A stretch of DNA of 64,000 nt. Origin: Actinophytocola sp963727495. GTDB taxonomy: Bacteria > Actinomycetota > Actinomycetes > Mycobacteriales > Pseudonocardiaceae. The stretch's first letter is position 1. Each line of letters starts with the position of its first letter. The notes under the pieces were generated by a model that had not been told where the DNA came from, searched no databases, and worked only from the letters and a program-made list of their open reading frames with translations. Of the stretch, positions 42,095 through 51,070 are shown one piece after another. The translations under genes and the position numbers were made by a program. Location: contig CAVSGQ010000007.1 in assembly GCA_963727495.1 (NCBI GenBank), positions 1,178,001 through 1,242,000 of the forward strand, read 5' to 3'.

Positions 42095-43135
42095 ATGGAG
42101 ATCTCCGCCCTACTCATCGCCGCCGTGCTCGTCGCGCTGCTGGTCGTGTTCACCGTCCTGCGGACCGTGCGCATCGTGCCGCAGGCGCGGGCCCGCAACG
42201 TGGAACGGCTGGGCCGCTACCACCGCACCCTGCAGCCCGGCCTCAACTTCGTCATCCCCTACATCGACCGCGTCTACAACGCGATCGACCTGCGCGAGCA
42301 GGTGGTCTCGTTCCAGCCGCAGCCGGTGATCACCGAGGACAACCTCGTCGTCGAGATCGACACGGTGCTGTACTTCCAGGTGACCGACCCGCGCGCGGCC
42401 GCCTACGAGATCGCCAGCTACCTGCAGGCCGTCGAGCAGCTCACCGTCACCACGCTGCGCAACGTGGTCGGCTCCATGGACCTGGAGCGCACCCTCACCT
42501 CCCGGGACACGATCAACAGCCAGCTGCGCGGCGTGCTGGACGAGGCGACCGGCAAGTGGGGCATCCGGGTCAACCGCGTGGAGATCAAGGCGATCGACCC
42601 GCCGCGCACCATCAAGGACGCGATGGAGAAGCAGATGCGCGCCGAGCGGGACAAGCGCGCCGCGATCCTGTCCGCCGAAGGCCAGCGGCAGTCCCAGATC
42701 CTCACCGCCGAGGGCGACAAGCAGGCCGCCGTGCTGCGCGCCGAGGGCAACCGGACCGCGCAGATCCTCAAGGCCGAGGGCGAGGCGAAGGCCATCGACC
42801 AGGTCTTCCAGGCCGTGCATCGCAACGACCCCGACCCCAAGCTGCTCGCCTACCAGTACCTGCAGACGCTGCCGGAGCTCGCCCGGGGCGAGAACAACAC
42901 CTTCTTCGTCATTCCGAGCGAGGTCACCTCGGCGCTGTCCGGGGTGTCCCGTGCCTTCGCCGACGCGCTGCCCAAGTCGCCCGCCACCCGGGAGGTTCAG
43001 GTCGAGGACGAGCTGACCGCGCGGGCGGCCGACGACGCCGCGCAGGCCGCCGAGGCCGCCGCCGAGGCGGTCGCCGACGCGGCGGAGGCCGAGACCACGC
43101 CGCGGCTGCAGACCCCGAACAAGCACACGACCTGA
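42095..43135 (+). CDS. SPFH/stomatin-like (band 7) membrane protein
   Basis: The 346-residue protein has one N-terminal membrane helix (LLIAAVLVALLVVFTVLRTV) and the SPFH domain (about residues 25-200; RNVERLGRYHRTLQPGLNF, VVSFQPQPVITEDNLVVEID, VVGSMDLERTLTSRD). A long coiled coil with repeating AEG units (ILSAEGQRQSQILTAEGDKQ) and an Ala-rich tail follow. These proteins form membrane microdomain scaffolds. The nfeD gene lies immediately upstream, the usual partnership. Confidence 0.92.
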   Translation: MEISALLIAAVLVALLVVFTVLRTVRIVPQARARNVERLGRYHRTLQPGLNFVIPYIDRVYNAIDLREQVVSFQPQPVITEDNLVVEIDTVLYFQVTDPRAAAYEIASYLQAVEQLTVTTLRNVVGSMDLERTLTSRDTINSQLRGVLDEATGKWGIRVNRVEIKAIDPPRTIKDAMEKQMRAERDKRAAILSAEGQRQSQILTAEGDKQAAVLRAEGNRTAQILKAEGEAKAIDQVFQAVHRNDPDPKLLAYQYLQTLPELARGENNTFFVIPSEVTSALSGVSRAFADALPKSPATREVQVEDELTARAADDAAQAAEAAAEAVADAAEAETTPRLQTPNKHTT

Positions 43136-43145
43136 CCCGCGCCCG

Positions 43146-43204
43146 CGGGCTCCCGATCACCGGACGGTGCGCCGGCGAGTCCACCTGAGACGGTCGGGAG
43201 CCCG
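43146..43204. terminator. Hairpin between convergent stomatin and M23 genes
   Basis: CGGGCTCCCGA (43146-43156) and TCGGGAGCCCG (43194-43204) pair perfectly over 11 bp around a 37-base loop. Its place in the 81-base gap between convergent genes suggests a bidirectional terminator. Confidence 0.5.
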
Positions 43205-43216
43205 GCCGGGTCGCGG

Positions 43217-44068
43217 TCAGCCGCAGTGCTCGTAGGGGCTGGTGTAGGCGTGCGAACCCACCGAGCCACCCCACTTCACGCAGGTCGAGCCGGCGACCCG
43301 GGAGACCGGTCCGGCGTAGTAGGCGAAGCGTCCGGAGTCGGTCACCACCGACTTCCCCTTCACCTGCAGGTGCGCGGACACCGGCGAGGCCGTGCCGACC
43401 GAGACGGACTTGAGCGTGGTGACGCAGTTCCGCTTGGTGCCCGAGTCGTAGAGCAGGTACACCCGGCCCGCGCCGCCCAGCCCGTGCGAGTCGATCACCG
43501 AGTAGCCCGAGCCGCACACCTCCTTGGCCGTGTACGGGTTCCCCCCGCACTTGTTGTGGCTGGTGAACGCCGTGTGCCCGTAGTAGGGCACCGCGCGCCC
43601 GTCGAGCACGGCCTTGCGTGCCGTGCCGTTCAGCCGCTGCTCGTAGTGCAGGTGCGGGCCGGTGACGCCACCGGTGGCGCCCGCCTTGCCGATCTGCTGG
43701 CCCAGGGAGACCCGCTGCCCCACCGAGACCTGCTGGGCCGACAGGTGCGCGTAGCGGGTGGTGTAGCCGCCGCCGTGGTTGATCTCGATCCACCGGCCGT
43801 AGCTGGTGTCGCCCTCGTTCGCGACCCGGGACACCGTGCCACCCGCGGACGCCAGCACGGGCATCCCGGAGATGCCCGACTTCTGGAAGTCGACCGAGTT
43901 CGCCGGGCTGTGCCCGCTGAACGTGGCCGCGGTGACCGTGGTGCCGCACCGGAAGGGCACCTGGAAGTTCGGCGCGGCCACCGCCGGCGCCTGGACGGCC
44001 ACGGTGACCGCCACCGCGCCGAGGGCGGCCGCGGCGGCCACCACCGACGCCCGTCGTAATGCTCGCAT
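43217..44068 (-). CDS. Secreted M23-family peptidase
   Basis: The 283-residue protein has a signal peptide (RRASVVAAAAALGAVAVTV, cleavage near AVAA) and a LytM/M23 metallopeptidase domain with ANSVDF (zinc-ligand Asp region), RYAHLS and GPHLHYE (HxH). A C-terminal roughly 110-residue Cys-containing domain (VCGSGYSVIDSHGLGG to HCG at the end) follows. M23 enzymes cleave cell-wall peptide cross-bridges. GGAGG is seven bases before ATG 44068, whereas the ATG at 44074 is only one base away from it. Confidence 0.88.
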   Translation of the reverse strand: MRALRRASVVAAAAALGAVAVTVAVQAPAVAAPNFQVPFRCGTTVTAATFSGHSPANSVDFQKSGISGMPVLASAGGTVSRVANEGDTSYGRWIEINHGGGYTTRYAHLSAQQVSVGQRVSLGQQIGKAGATGGVTGPHLHYEQRLNGTARKAVLDGRAVPYYGHTAFTSHNKCGGNPYTAKEVCGSGYSVIDSHGLGGAGRVYLLYDSGTKRNCVTTLKSVSVGTASPVSAHLQVKGKSVVTDSGRFAYYAGPVSRVAGSTCVKWGGSVGSHAYTSPYEHCG

Positions 44069-44104
44069 CGTCATACCTCCGCCGTGCAGGGACGCGGACT
44101 GTTG

Positions 44105-44134
44105 CTGTGACATGTGGACGAGACTTTGTCACAG
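44105..44134. promoter_or_regulatory. Inverted repeat CTGTGACA/TGTCACAG upstream of the M23 gene
   Basis: 8-bp arms are separated by 14 bases, 37-66 bases upstream of the peptidase start. GTGRCAAAGTC also repeats directly in this gap. The spacing is too wide for a classical Crp site (TGTGA-N6-TCACA), so it may be an mRNA leader hairpin or a dimeric site of another regulator. Confidence 0.35.
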
Positions 44135-44267
44135 ATGCACGGGACGTGGCGAGAAATGGTGACTTTGCCACCGATTCGGTGATCGCCGGACCGACACCAG
44201 GCCCAACTCGATGGTGCGCTCGGAGTACGGCGTGGCCGGACAGGCCCCGGGCGAGGACGATGCGGGG

Positions 44268-44669
44268 ATGATCGGCCGGCTGCACCACGTGGTCCTCGAC
44301 TGCCCCGACCCGCACGCGCTCGCCGCGTTCTACCGCGACCTGCTCGGGCTGCCGGTGACCTACGCGGACGAGAGCTGGGTGGTGGTCGCGGCGAACGACA
44401 CCTCCTCCGGGCTCGCCTTCCAGCTCGCCCCCGATCACGTGCCACCCCGCTGGCCCGATCCGGCGGCGCCCCAGCAGGTGCACCTGGACGTGATGGTCGA
44501 CGACGTCGCCGCGGCCACGCCGCGGGTGCTCGCGCTCGGCGCGACGCACCTACGCGGCGACGTGTTCGCCGACCCGGCGGGACACCCCTTCTGCCTGATC
44601 CCGCGACCGTCGTGGGCCCCGCCGGTCGGCCGAGCCGCACCGCCCCTTCGTAACGGCTTACCCCTATAG
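44268..44669 (+). CDS. VOC-family (glyoxalase-like) protein
   Basis: The 133-residue protein has the vicinal-oxygen-chelate fold: RLHHVVLDCPDPHALAAFY near the start, then LGLPVTYADESWVVV, VHLDVMVDDVAAATPRVLAL and DPAGHPFCLIPRP. These are typical of small actinomycete glyoxalase-like proteins of unknown substrate. It ends three bases before the tentative metal-operator region of the next gene. The start is an ATG just after GCGGGG. Confidence 0.82.
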   Translation: MIGRLHHVVLDCPDPHALAAFYRDLLGLPVTYADESWVVVAANDTSSGLAFQLAPDHVPPRWPDPAAPQQVHLDVMVDDVAAATPRVLALGATHLRGDVFADPAGHPFCLIPRPSWAPPVGRAAPPLRNGLPL

Positions 44670-44677
44670 GGTATGAT
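44659..44677 (+). promoter_or_regulatory. CsoR/CstR-type operator overlapping a -10 element
   Basis: TACCCCTATAGGGTA (44659-44673) is a near-perfect palindrome of the kind recognised by CsoR/RcnR/CstR-type repressors of metal or persulfide genes. It overlaps TATGAT (44672-44677), a good -10 element, which ends seven bases before the ATG at 44685. That geometry predicts a leaderless transcript controlled by repressor release. No csoR gene is in the window. Confidence 0.55.
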
Positions 44678-44684
44678 CCCCGCC

Positions 44685-45851
44685 ATGGTGGACGCGATCG
44701 GACGTGCGCTGGCCCTGGCGGGGACGATGGCCTGGGACATCCTCTGGGCCCTGGTCCTCGGCTTCACGCTCTCCGCCGTGGTGCAGGCGGTGGTACGCAA
44801 GTCGACCATCGTGCGCCTGATGGGCGACGGCCGGCCGCGCACCCTGGCGGTCTCCTCGCTGCTGGGCGCGGCATCGTCCTCGTGCTCCTACGCGGCGGTC
44901 GCGCTGGCCCGGTCGCTGTTCCGCAAGGGCGCGAACTTCACCGCGGCGATGGCCTTCGAGATCGGCTCCACCAACCTCGTCGTCGAGCTGGGCATCATCA
45001 TGGCCCTGCTGATGGGCTGGCAGTTCACCGCCGCCGAGTTCGTCGGCGGCCCGATCATGATCGTGCTGCTGGCGGTGCTCTTCCGGCTGTTCGTCCGCTC
45101 GCGGCTGATCGAGCGCGCCCGCGAGCAGGCGAACCGGGGCGTGGCCGGGTCGATGGAGGGCCACGCCGCGATGGACATGTCCGTCCAGGGCGAGGGGTCG
45201 TTCCGGCAGCGGCTGTTCTCCGGGCGCGGGTACACGGCCGTGTCGAACGTGTTCGTGATGGAGTGGGCGGCGATCCTGCGGGACCTGGTGATCGGCCTGC
45301 TCATCGCCGGGGCGATCGGCGCCTGGGTGCCGGAATCGTTCTGGCAGTCGTTCTTCGCCACCGACCACCCGGTGCTCTCGGCGCTGTGGGGGCCGATCGT
45401 CGGCCCGATCGTGGCGATCCTGTCGTTCGTCTGCTCGGTGGGCAACGTCCCGCTGGCGGCGGTGCTGTGGAACGGCGGGATCAGCTTCGGCGGCGTGGTC
45501 GCGTTCATCTTCGCGGACCTGTTGATCCTGCCCATCCTCAGCATCTACCGGAAGTACTACGGCACCCGCATGGCGCTGGTGCTGCTCGGCACGTTCTACG
45601 CGGCCATGGTCGGCGCCGGCTACCTCGTCGAGCTGATCTTCGGAGTCACCGGCCTGATCCCCGCCGACCGCCACGTCTCGGTGCTGGCCGGGGGCGTGTC
45701 GTGGAACTACACGACCTGGCTGAACATCGTGTTCCTGCTGCTGGCGGCCGCGCTGGTGGTGCGGTTCCTGCGCACCGGCGGCGCCGGCATGCTGCGGATG
45801 ATGGGCGGCGCGCCGGACACCGCGGACTCCCACTCCGGGCACGACCAGTGA
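44685..45851 (+). CDS. Permease (UPF0718/DUF318-type, efflux-like)
   Basis: The 388-residue membrane protein has about eight helices in two halves joined by a cytoplasmic loop. Motifs are ASSSCSYAAVALARSLF, AFEIGSTNLVVELGIIMAL, CSVGNVPLAAVLWNGGISF and FADLLILPILSIYRKYYG. These match permeases annotated in the SO_0444-type Cu/Zn or arsenic-linked efflux group. Cys and His residues in the helices and a DHSGH-type tail suggest metal involvement. I choose ATG 44685 because the upstream ATG at 44673 lies inside the operator and the predicted -10; transcription would then be leaderless. The CsoR-type box supports metal or sulfur-stress regulation. Confidence 0.8.
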   Translation: MVDAIGRALALAGTMAWDILWALVLGFTLSAVVQAVVRKSTIVRLMGDGRPRTLAVSSLLGAASSSCSYAAVALARSLFRKGANFTAAMAFEIGSTNLVVELGIIMALLMGWQFTAAEFVGGPIMIVLLAVLFRLFVRSRLIERAREQANRGVAGSMEGHAAMDMSVQGEGSFRQRLFSGRGYTAVSNVFVMEWAAILRDLVIGLLIAGAIGAWVPESFWQSFFATDHPVLSALWGPIVGPIVAILSFVCSVGNVPLAAVLWNGGISFGGVVAFIFADLLILPILSIYRKYYGTRMALVLLGTFYAAMVGAGYLVELIFGVTGLIPADRHVSVLAGGVSWNYTTWLNIVFLLLAAALVVRFLRTGGAGMLRMMGGAPDTADSHSGHDQ

Positions 45852-45869
45852 CCTCCGGTCATCCGATCA

Positions 45870-45883
45870 AGGACGAAAGCCCC
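45870..45883. promoter_or_regulatory. DosR/DevR-like box upstream of narK
   Basis: On the minus strand it reads GGGGCTTTCGTCCT, sharing the GGG, TTTCG core and CC positions with the boxes at 21307 and 22634. It lies 101 bases upstream of narK. In mycobacteria narK2 is DosR-controlled, which supports a hypoxia role. The match is by eye. Confidence 0.4.
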
Positions 45884-45984
45884 GACCGGCGGGGTCCAAG
45901 CGAAGTGGCGCGTGCCGGGCACCCACGTGATCCTTGATCTCACCCGCCCGCGAACAGGGCGTGCGTGACGACGGAGGGGATCGA

Positions 45985-47241
45985 GTGGCTGGGAACGTGG
46001 ACGGGGCGGCCGCCCCGCGGCCCGTGACGGGGACGGCCGGCGACACCGCGTCCGGCCGTCGGCGGGTCCTCATGCTGGTGATGGCGACCACCGGGTTCGC
46101 GATCAACTTCTGGGCCTGGGCCCTGCTGAGCCCGCTCGGACCGATGTTCAAGGACACGCTGGGGCTCAGCGCCTTCGAGCAGGCGGTGCTCGTGGCCGTG
46201 CCGGTGGTCGTCGGATCGCTCGGCCGGATCCCGGTGGGCGCGCTGACCGACCGCTACGGCGGCCGGGTGATGTTCCCGATCGTGTCGGCGGCGACGGTCG
46301 TGCCGGTCCTGTTCATCGGCCTGGCCGGGCACTCCTCGCTGGCCGCGCTGGTGATCGGCGGCTTCTTCCTCGGCATCGGCGGCACCGCGTTCGCGGTCGG
46401 TGTGCCGTTCGTCAACGGGTGGTTCCCGCCCGAGCGGCGCGGGTTCGCCATCGGGATCTTCGGCGCCGGCATGGGCGGCACCGCGATCAGCGCGCTGACG
46501 ACGGTGCGGCTGGTCGACGGCGGCGGCGTGGCGACGCCGTTCGTCGTCACCGCGATCGTGCTCGCCGGGTACGCGGTCGTGTCCGCGTTCGTGCTGCGGC
46601 CCGCCCCGGACCGGGTGGTGCCGACCGAGCCGCTCGGCCACCGGCTGCGCGCGACCTTCCGCCTCGCGATCACCTGGCAGGCGTCCGCGCTCTACGCGCT
46701 GGCCTTCGGCGGCTACGTCGCGTTCTCGGTGTACCTGCCGGCGTACCTGAAGACCGGGTACGGCCTCGCGCAGGCCGACGCCGCCAACCGGATGGCCGGG
46801 TTCGTGCTGCTGGCGGTCGTGATGCGCCCGGTGGGCGGCTGGCTGTCGGACCGGTTCGGACCGGCGCGGGTGCTGACCTGGACGCTGGGCGTGGTCGCGG
46901 TGGGCGCGGCGGTGCAGTCGTTCACGCCGTCCCTGATCCCGCTCGGCACGATCGCGTTCCTGTCGATGGCGGCCGCGCTCGGCGCGGCGAGCGGCGCGGT
47001 GTTCGCGCTCGTGGCCGCGCTGTCCCCGGCGAGCAAGGTGGGCTCGGTGACCGGCGTGGTCGGCGCCGCGGGCGGGCTGGGCGGCTTCGTCCCGCCGCTG
47101 CTGATGGGCGCGATCTACGGCGCGCTGTCGTCCTACGCGCTGGGCCTGGTCGCGCTGGCGGTGGTGGCGGTCGCGATGGTCACCTTCGCCGCGACCGCGG
47201 TCCGGCGTGCCGTCGAGGTCCACGAAGCCCGCATCGGGTGA
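45985..47241 (+). CDS. narK: Nitrate/nitrite transporter (MFS, NarK type)
   Basis: The 418-residue protein has 12 membrane helices with NarK features: FAINFWAWALLSPLGPMFKD, the loop GALTDRYGGRVMF, GIGGTAFAVGVPFVNGWFPP (nitrate signature 1) and GAAGGLGGFVPPLLMG (signature 2). It exchanges nitrate and nitrite across the membrane. GGAGGGG is five bases before GTG 45985; the GTG at 45961 is less likely. It is upstream of narG by 45 bases in the same orientation and shares its control. Confidence 0.92.
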   Translation: MAGNVDGAAAPRPVTGTAGDTASGRRRVLMLVMATTGFAINFWAWALLSPLGPMFKDTLGLSAFEQAVLVAVPVVVGSLGRIPVGALTDRYGGRVMFPIVSAATVVPVLFIGLAGHSSLAALVIGGFFLGIGGTAFAVGVPFVNGWFPPERRGFAIGIFGAGMGGTAISALTTVRLVDGGGVATPFVVTAIVLAGYAVVSAFVLRPAPDRVVPTEPLGHRLRATFRLAITWQASALYALAFGGYVAFSVYLPAYLKTGYGLAQADAANRMAGFVLLAVVMRPVGGWLSDRFGPARVLTWTLGVVAVGAAVQSFTPSLIPLGTIAFLSMAAALGAASGAVFALVAALSPASKVGSVTGVVGAAGGLGGFVPPLLMGAIYGALSSYALGLVALAVVAVAMVTFAATAVRRAVEVHEARIG

Positions 47242-47286
47242 CCTTCTCGTCTTGCCCCGACCACCGACGCGGATAGGGTCGTTCGA

Positions 47287-50200
47287 ATGGGAACCGACAA
47301 CGGCGCGGCCCCGGCCGCACGGGCCGGACTGGACACCCCGCTGACCGAGTTCCTGGTCGGCACGAGGCGGTTCTTCACCCGGGCGGAGATCTCCGCCGAC
47401 CGCCGGACGCTGCACACCATCGGCGGGCGCCAGGCCGACGAGTTCTACCGGGACCGGTGGAGCCACGACAAGGTGGTCCGCTCCACCCACGGGGTCAACT
47501 GCACCGGGTCGTGTTCCTGGAAGGTCTACGTCAAGGACGGGATCATCACCTGGGAGACCCAGCAGACCGACTACCCGTCCACCGGCCCCGACCGGCCCGA
47601 GTACGAGCCGCGCGGGTGCCCGCGCGGTGCCGCGTTCTCCTGGTACACCTACTCCCCCACCCGGGTCCGCTACCCGTACGTGCGCGGGGTCCTGCTGGAG
47701 ATGTACCGGGAGGCCAGGGCCAGGACCGGGGATCCGGTGCTGGCCTGGGCGGACATCGTGGACGACCCGGAGAAGGCACGCCGGTACAAGTCCGCGCGCG
47801 GGCACGGCGGGCTGGTCCGCGCCACCTGGGACGAGGCGACCGAACTGGTCGCGGCCGCGCACGTGCACACGATCAAGCGCTACGGCCCGGACCGCGTCGC
47901 CGGGTTCTCGCCGATCCCCGCGATGTCGATGGTCTCGCACGCCTCGGGCGCGCGGTTCGTCTCGCTGCTCGGCGGGGCGATGCTGTCCTTCTACGACTGG
48001 TACGCGGACCTGCCCGTGGCCTCCCCGCAGGTGTTCGGCGACCAGACCGACGTGCCGGAGTCCGGCGACTGGTGGGACGCCGGCTACCTGGTCATGTGGG
48101 GTTCCAACGTCCCGGTCACCCGCACCCCGGACGCGCACTGGATGACCGAGGCCCGCTACCGCGGCCAGAAGGTGGTCGTGGTGGCGCCGGACTACGCGGA
48201 CAACGTGAAGTTCGCCGACGAGTGGCTGCCCGCCCGGCCCGGCACCGACGGCGCGCTGGCCATGGCGATGGGCCACGTCATCCTGCGGGAGTTCTTCGCC
48301 GACCGGCAGGTCCCGTACTTCACCGACTACGTCAAGCGCTACACCGACCTGCCGTTCCTGGTCCGGCTGGACGCAGCACGGGGACGCCTACCGGCCCGGG
48401 AAGTTCCTCACCGCGGCCGACCTCGAGTCCGCGAAGGACACCGAGAACGCGGCGTTCAAGACCGTGCTGCTCGACTCGGTGACCGGGCGGCCCGTGGTGC
48501 CCGGTGGCTCGCTGGGCTTCCGGTACGGGGAGTCCGGGGCCGGCAACTGGAACCTCGATCTCGGCGAGGTCGACCCGCTGCTGTCCATCGAGGACGGGAC
48601 CGCCGTCGAGGTGGAGCTGCCCCGGTTCGACATGCCGGACGCCGCCACGCTGCGGCGTGGTGTCCGGGCGCGCGAGGTCGGCGGTCACCTGGTGACGACG
48701 GTGTTCGACCTGCTGCTCGCCCAGTACGGGGTGCGCCGCGACGGGCTTCCCGGCGCCTGGCCGGCGGGCTACGACGACGCCGCCGAGCCGTACACGCCCG
48801 CCTGGCAGGAGGCGATCACCGGAGTGCCCGCGGCGGCCGCGACCCGGATCGCCCGCGAGTTCGCGGCCAACGCCGAGCAGACCGACGGCCGCTCGATGAT
48901 CCTGATGGGCGCCGGCACCAACCACTGGTACCACTCGGACACCATCTACCGGGCGTTCCTCACGCTCACCACGCTGACCGGATGCCAGGGGGTCAACGGC
49001 GGGGGCTGGGCGCACTACGTCGGCCAGGAGAAGTGCCGGCCGGTGACCGGCTGGGCCCAGCTCGCCTTCGGGCTGGACTGGACGCGTCCGCCGCGGCAGA
49101 TGATCCAGACCGCCTACTGGTACCTGCACACCGACCAGTTCCGCTACGACCGCACCCCGGTCGCGACCGCCGACCCGGACGGGCGGCTCGCCGGCCGGTC
49201 CACCGCGGACCTGATCGCGCTGTCCGCACGGCTGGGCTGGATGCCGTCGTACCCGACGTTCAACCGCAACCCGCTGGACCTGGCCGACGACGCGGAGCGC
49301 TCCGGGGAGCCCACGTCGGACTACGTCGTCGGCGAGCTGAAGGCGGAGCGGCTGCGCTTCGCGTGCGAGGACCCGGACGCTCCGGAGAACTTCCCGCGGG
49401 TGCTGAGCGTGTGGCGGGCCAACCTGCTCGGCTCGTCGGCCAAGGGCAACGAGTACTTCCTCGAGCACCTGCTGGGCGCCGGCTCGTCGCTGCGCGCGAA
49501 GCCGACCGTGCCCGGGGTGCCGACCGGGAAGCTGGACCTGCTGCTGTCGCTGGACTTCCGGATGACCAGCACCACGATCTACTCCGACGTCGTGCTGCCG
49601 GCCGCCACCTGGTACGAGAAGCACGACCTCAACACCACCGACATGCACCCGTTCGTGCACTCGTTCAACCCGGCCATCGCGCCGCCGTGGCAGACCCGCA
49701 CCGACTGGGAGGCGTTCCAGGCGATCGCCGAGGCGTTCAGCCGGCTGGCCGCCGACCATCTGGGGGTGCGCAAGGACCTGGTCGCGGTGCCGCTGCTGCA
49801 CGACACGCCCGACGAGCTCGCCACCCCGCACGGCCGGGTGCTGGACTGGAAGGCCGGCGAGTGCGAGCCGGTTCCGGGCCGCACCATGCCGAAGCTGGTC
49901 GTGGTCGAGCGGGACTACGCGGCGGTCGCGGCGCAGATGGGCGCGCTCGGCCCGCTCGCCGACACGCTCGGCGCCACCACCAAGGGCGTCACGTTCACCC
50001 TCACGAACGAGGTGGAGTACCTGCGGCAGAAGAACGGTCCGGTGCGCGGCGGCCCGGCGGACGGGCGGCCGTCGCTGGTCAGGGACATCCACGCGTGCGA
50101 GGCGATCCTCGCGCTGTCCGGCACCACCAACGGCCACCTCGCCACCCAGGGCTTCCGCGCGCTGGAGAGACGCACCGGGACCGAGCTCGCGGACCTGGCC

Positions 50201-50946
50201 GCCGAGCACGAGGGCAAGCGGATCACCTTCGCCGACACCCAGGCGGCGCCGGTGCCGGTGATCACCTCGCCGGAGTGGTCCGGCTCGGAGACCGGCGGGC
50301 GGCGCTACTCGCCGTTCACGATCAACGTCGAGCGGCTCAAGCCGTGGCACACGCTCACCGGCCGCCAGCACTTCTTCCTCGACCACGACTGGATGGCCGA
50401 GCTGGGCGAGACGATGCCGGTGTTCCGGCCGCCGCTGGACATGACCGCGCTGTTCGGCGAGCCCGGCATCGGCGAGCAGACCGAGCTCGGCGATCACCGT
50501 GCGGTACCTGACGCCGCACAGCAAGTGGTCGATCCACTCCGAGTACCAGGACAACCTGTTCATGCTCACGCCTGTCCCGCGGCGGCCAGACGATCTGGAT
50601 GTCCACACAGGACGCCGCGAAGATCGGGGTGGCCGACAACGACTGGATCGAGGCGGTCAACCGCAACGGCGTGGTCGTCGCGCGGGCGATCGTGTCCCAC
50701 CGCATGCCGGAGGGCACGGTGTACATGCACCACGCGCAGGACCGGCTGATCGACGTCCCGCGCGCGGAGACCTCCGGGAAACGCGGCGGCATCCACAACT
50801 CGCTGACCCGGCTGATGATCAAACCCAGCCATCTGATCGGCGGCTACGCCCAGCTGTCCTTCGCGTTCAACTACCTCGGCCCGACCGGCAACCAACGCGA
50901 CGAGGTGACGATGATCCGCCGCCGCAGCCAGGAGGTGGAGTACTAG
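47287..50946 (+). pseudogene. narG: Nitrate reductase alpha subunit, three +1 frameshifts
   Basis: The sequence matches NarG end to end: STHGVNCTGSCSWKVYV (4Fe-4S cluster and molybdopterin region), YDWYADLP with the Mo-ligand Asp, GGGWAHYVGQEK, MTSTTIYSDVVLPAATWYEK and NSLTRLMIKPSHLIGGY. Three single extra bases break it. Near 48373, VRLD continues as QHGDAYRPGKFLTAADL in another frame. Near 50489, TEL continues as AITVRYLTPHSKW. Near 50571, MLT continues as LSRGGQTIWMS. Removing one base at each gives a full 1218-residue NarG. The flanking reading is otherwise undamaged, so this is either a recent multi-hit loss or sequence error. Membrane-bound NarGHI reduces nitrate with quinol. Confidence 0.9.
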
Positions 50947-50973
50947 TGAAAAAGGTACCCACAGACCACCGCA

Positions 50974-50996
50974 ACCTCAGGGGAACGTGACGGCAA
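50974..50996 (+). repeat. Leader element before narH (copy A of a nar intergenic repeat)
   Basis: ACCTCAGGGGAACGTGACGG and the bases following recur, slightly changed, before narI at 53377-53398 (ACCTCAGGGGACCGTGACGC). In both gaps the segment is followed by about 75-80 diverged bases and ends in a shared GGGGAGGCGG ribosome site. Copy A begins with a tiny open reading frame (MKKVPTDHRNLRGT) whose GTG overlaps the narG stop. The 124-base gap holds nothing else recognisable. Confidence 0.5.
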
Positions 50997-51070
50997 TGGA
51001 CCACAAACCACGCGATCTCGCGAGCTGTCGTCACCAACGCAACGAACACTTTTAAATCCGGGGAGGCGGA

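Noticed and set aside
44105..44134. ydaO/c-di-AMP riboswitch before the M23 gene
   Set aside because: The conserved GGGGNACC-like and GGGUGAAU-like motifs are not visible, and the leader is too short.
44105..44134. Classical Crp site before the M23 gene
   Set aside because: The arms are 14 bases apart, not the six to eight required.
47287..50946. Programmed frameshifting in narG
   Set aside because: Three breaks at unrelated contexts, none slippery, in a gene normally read in one frame.
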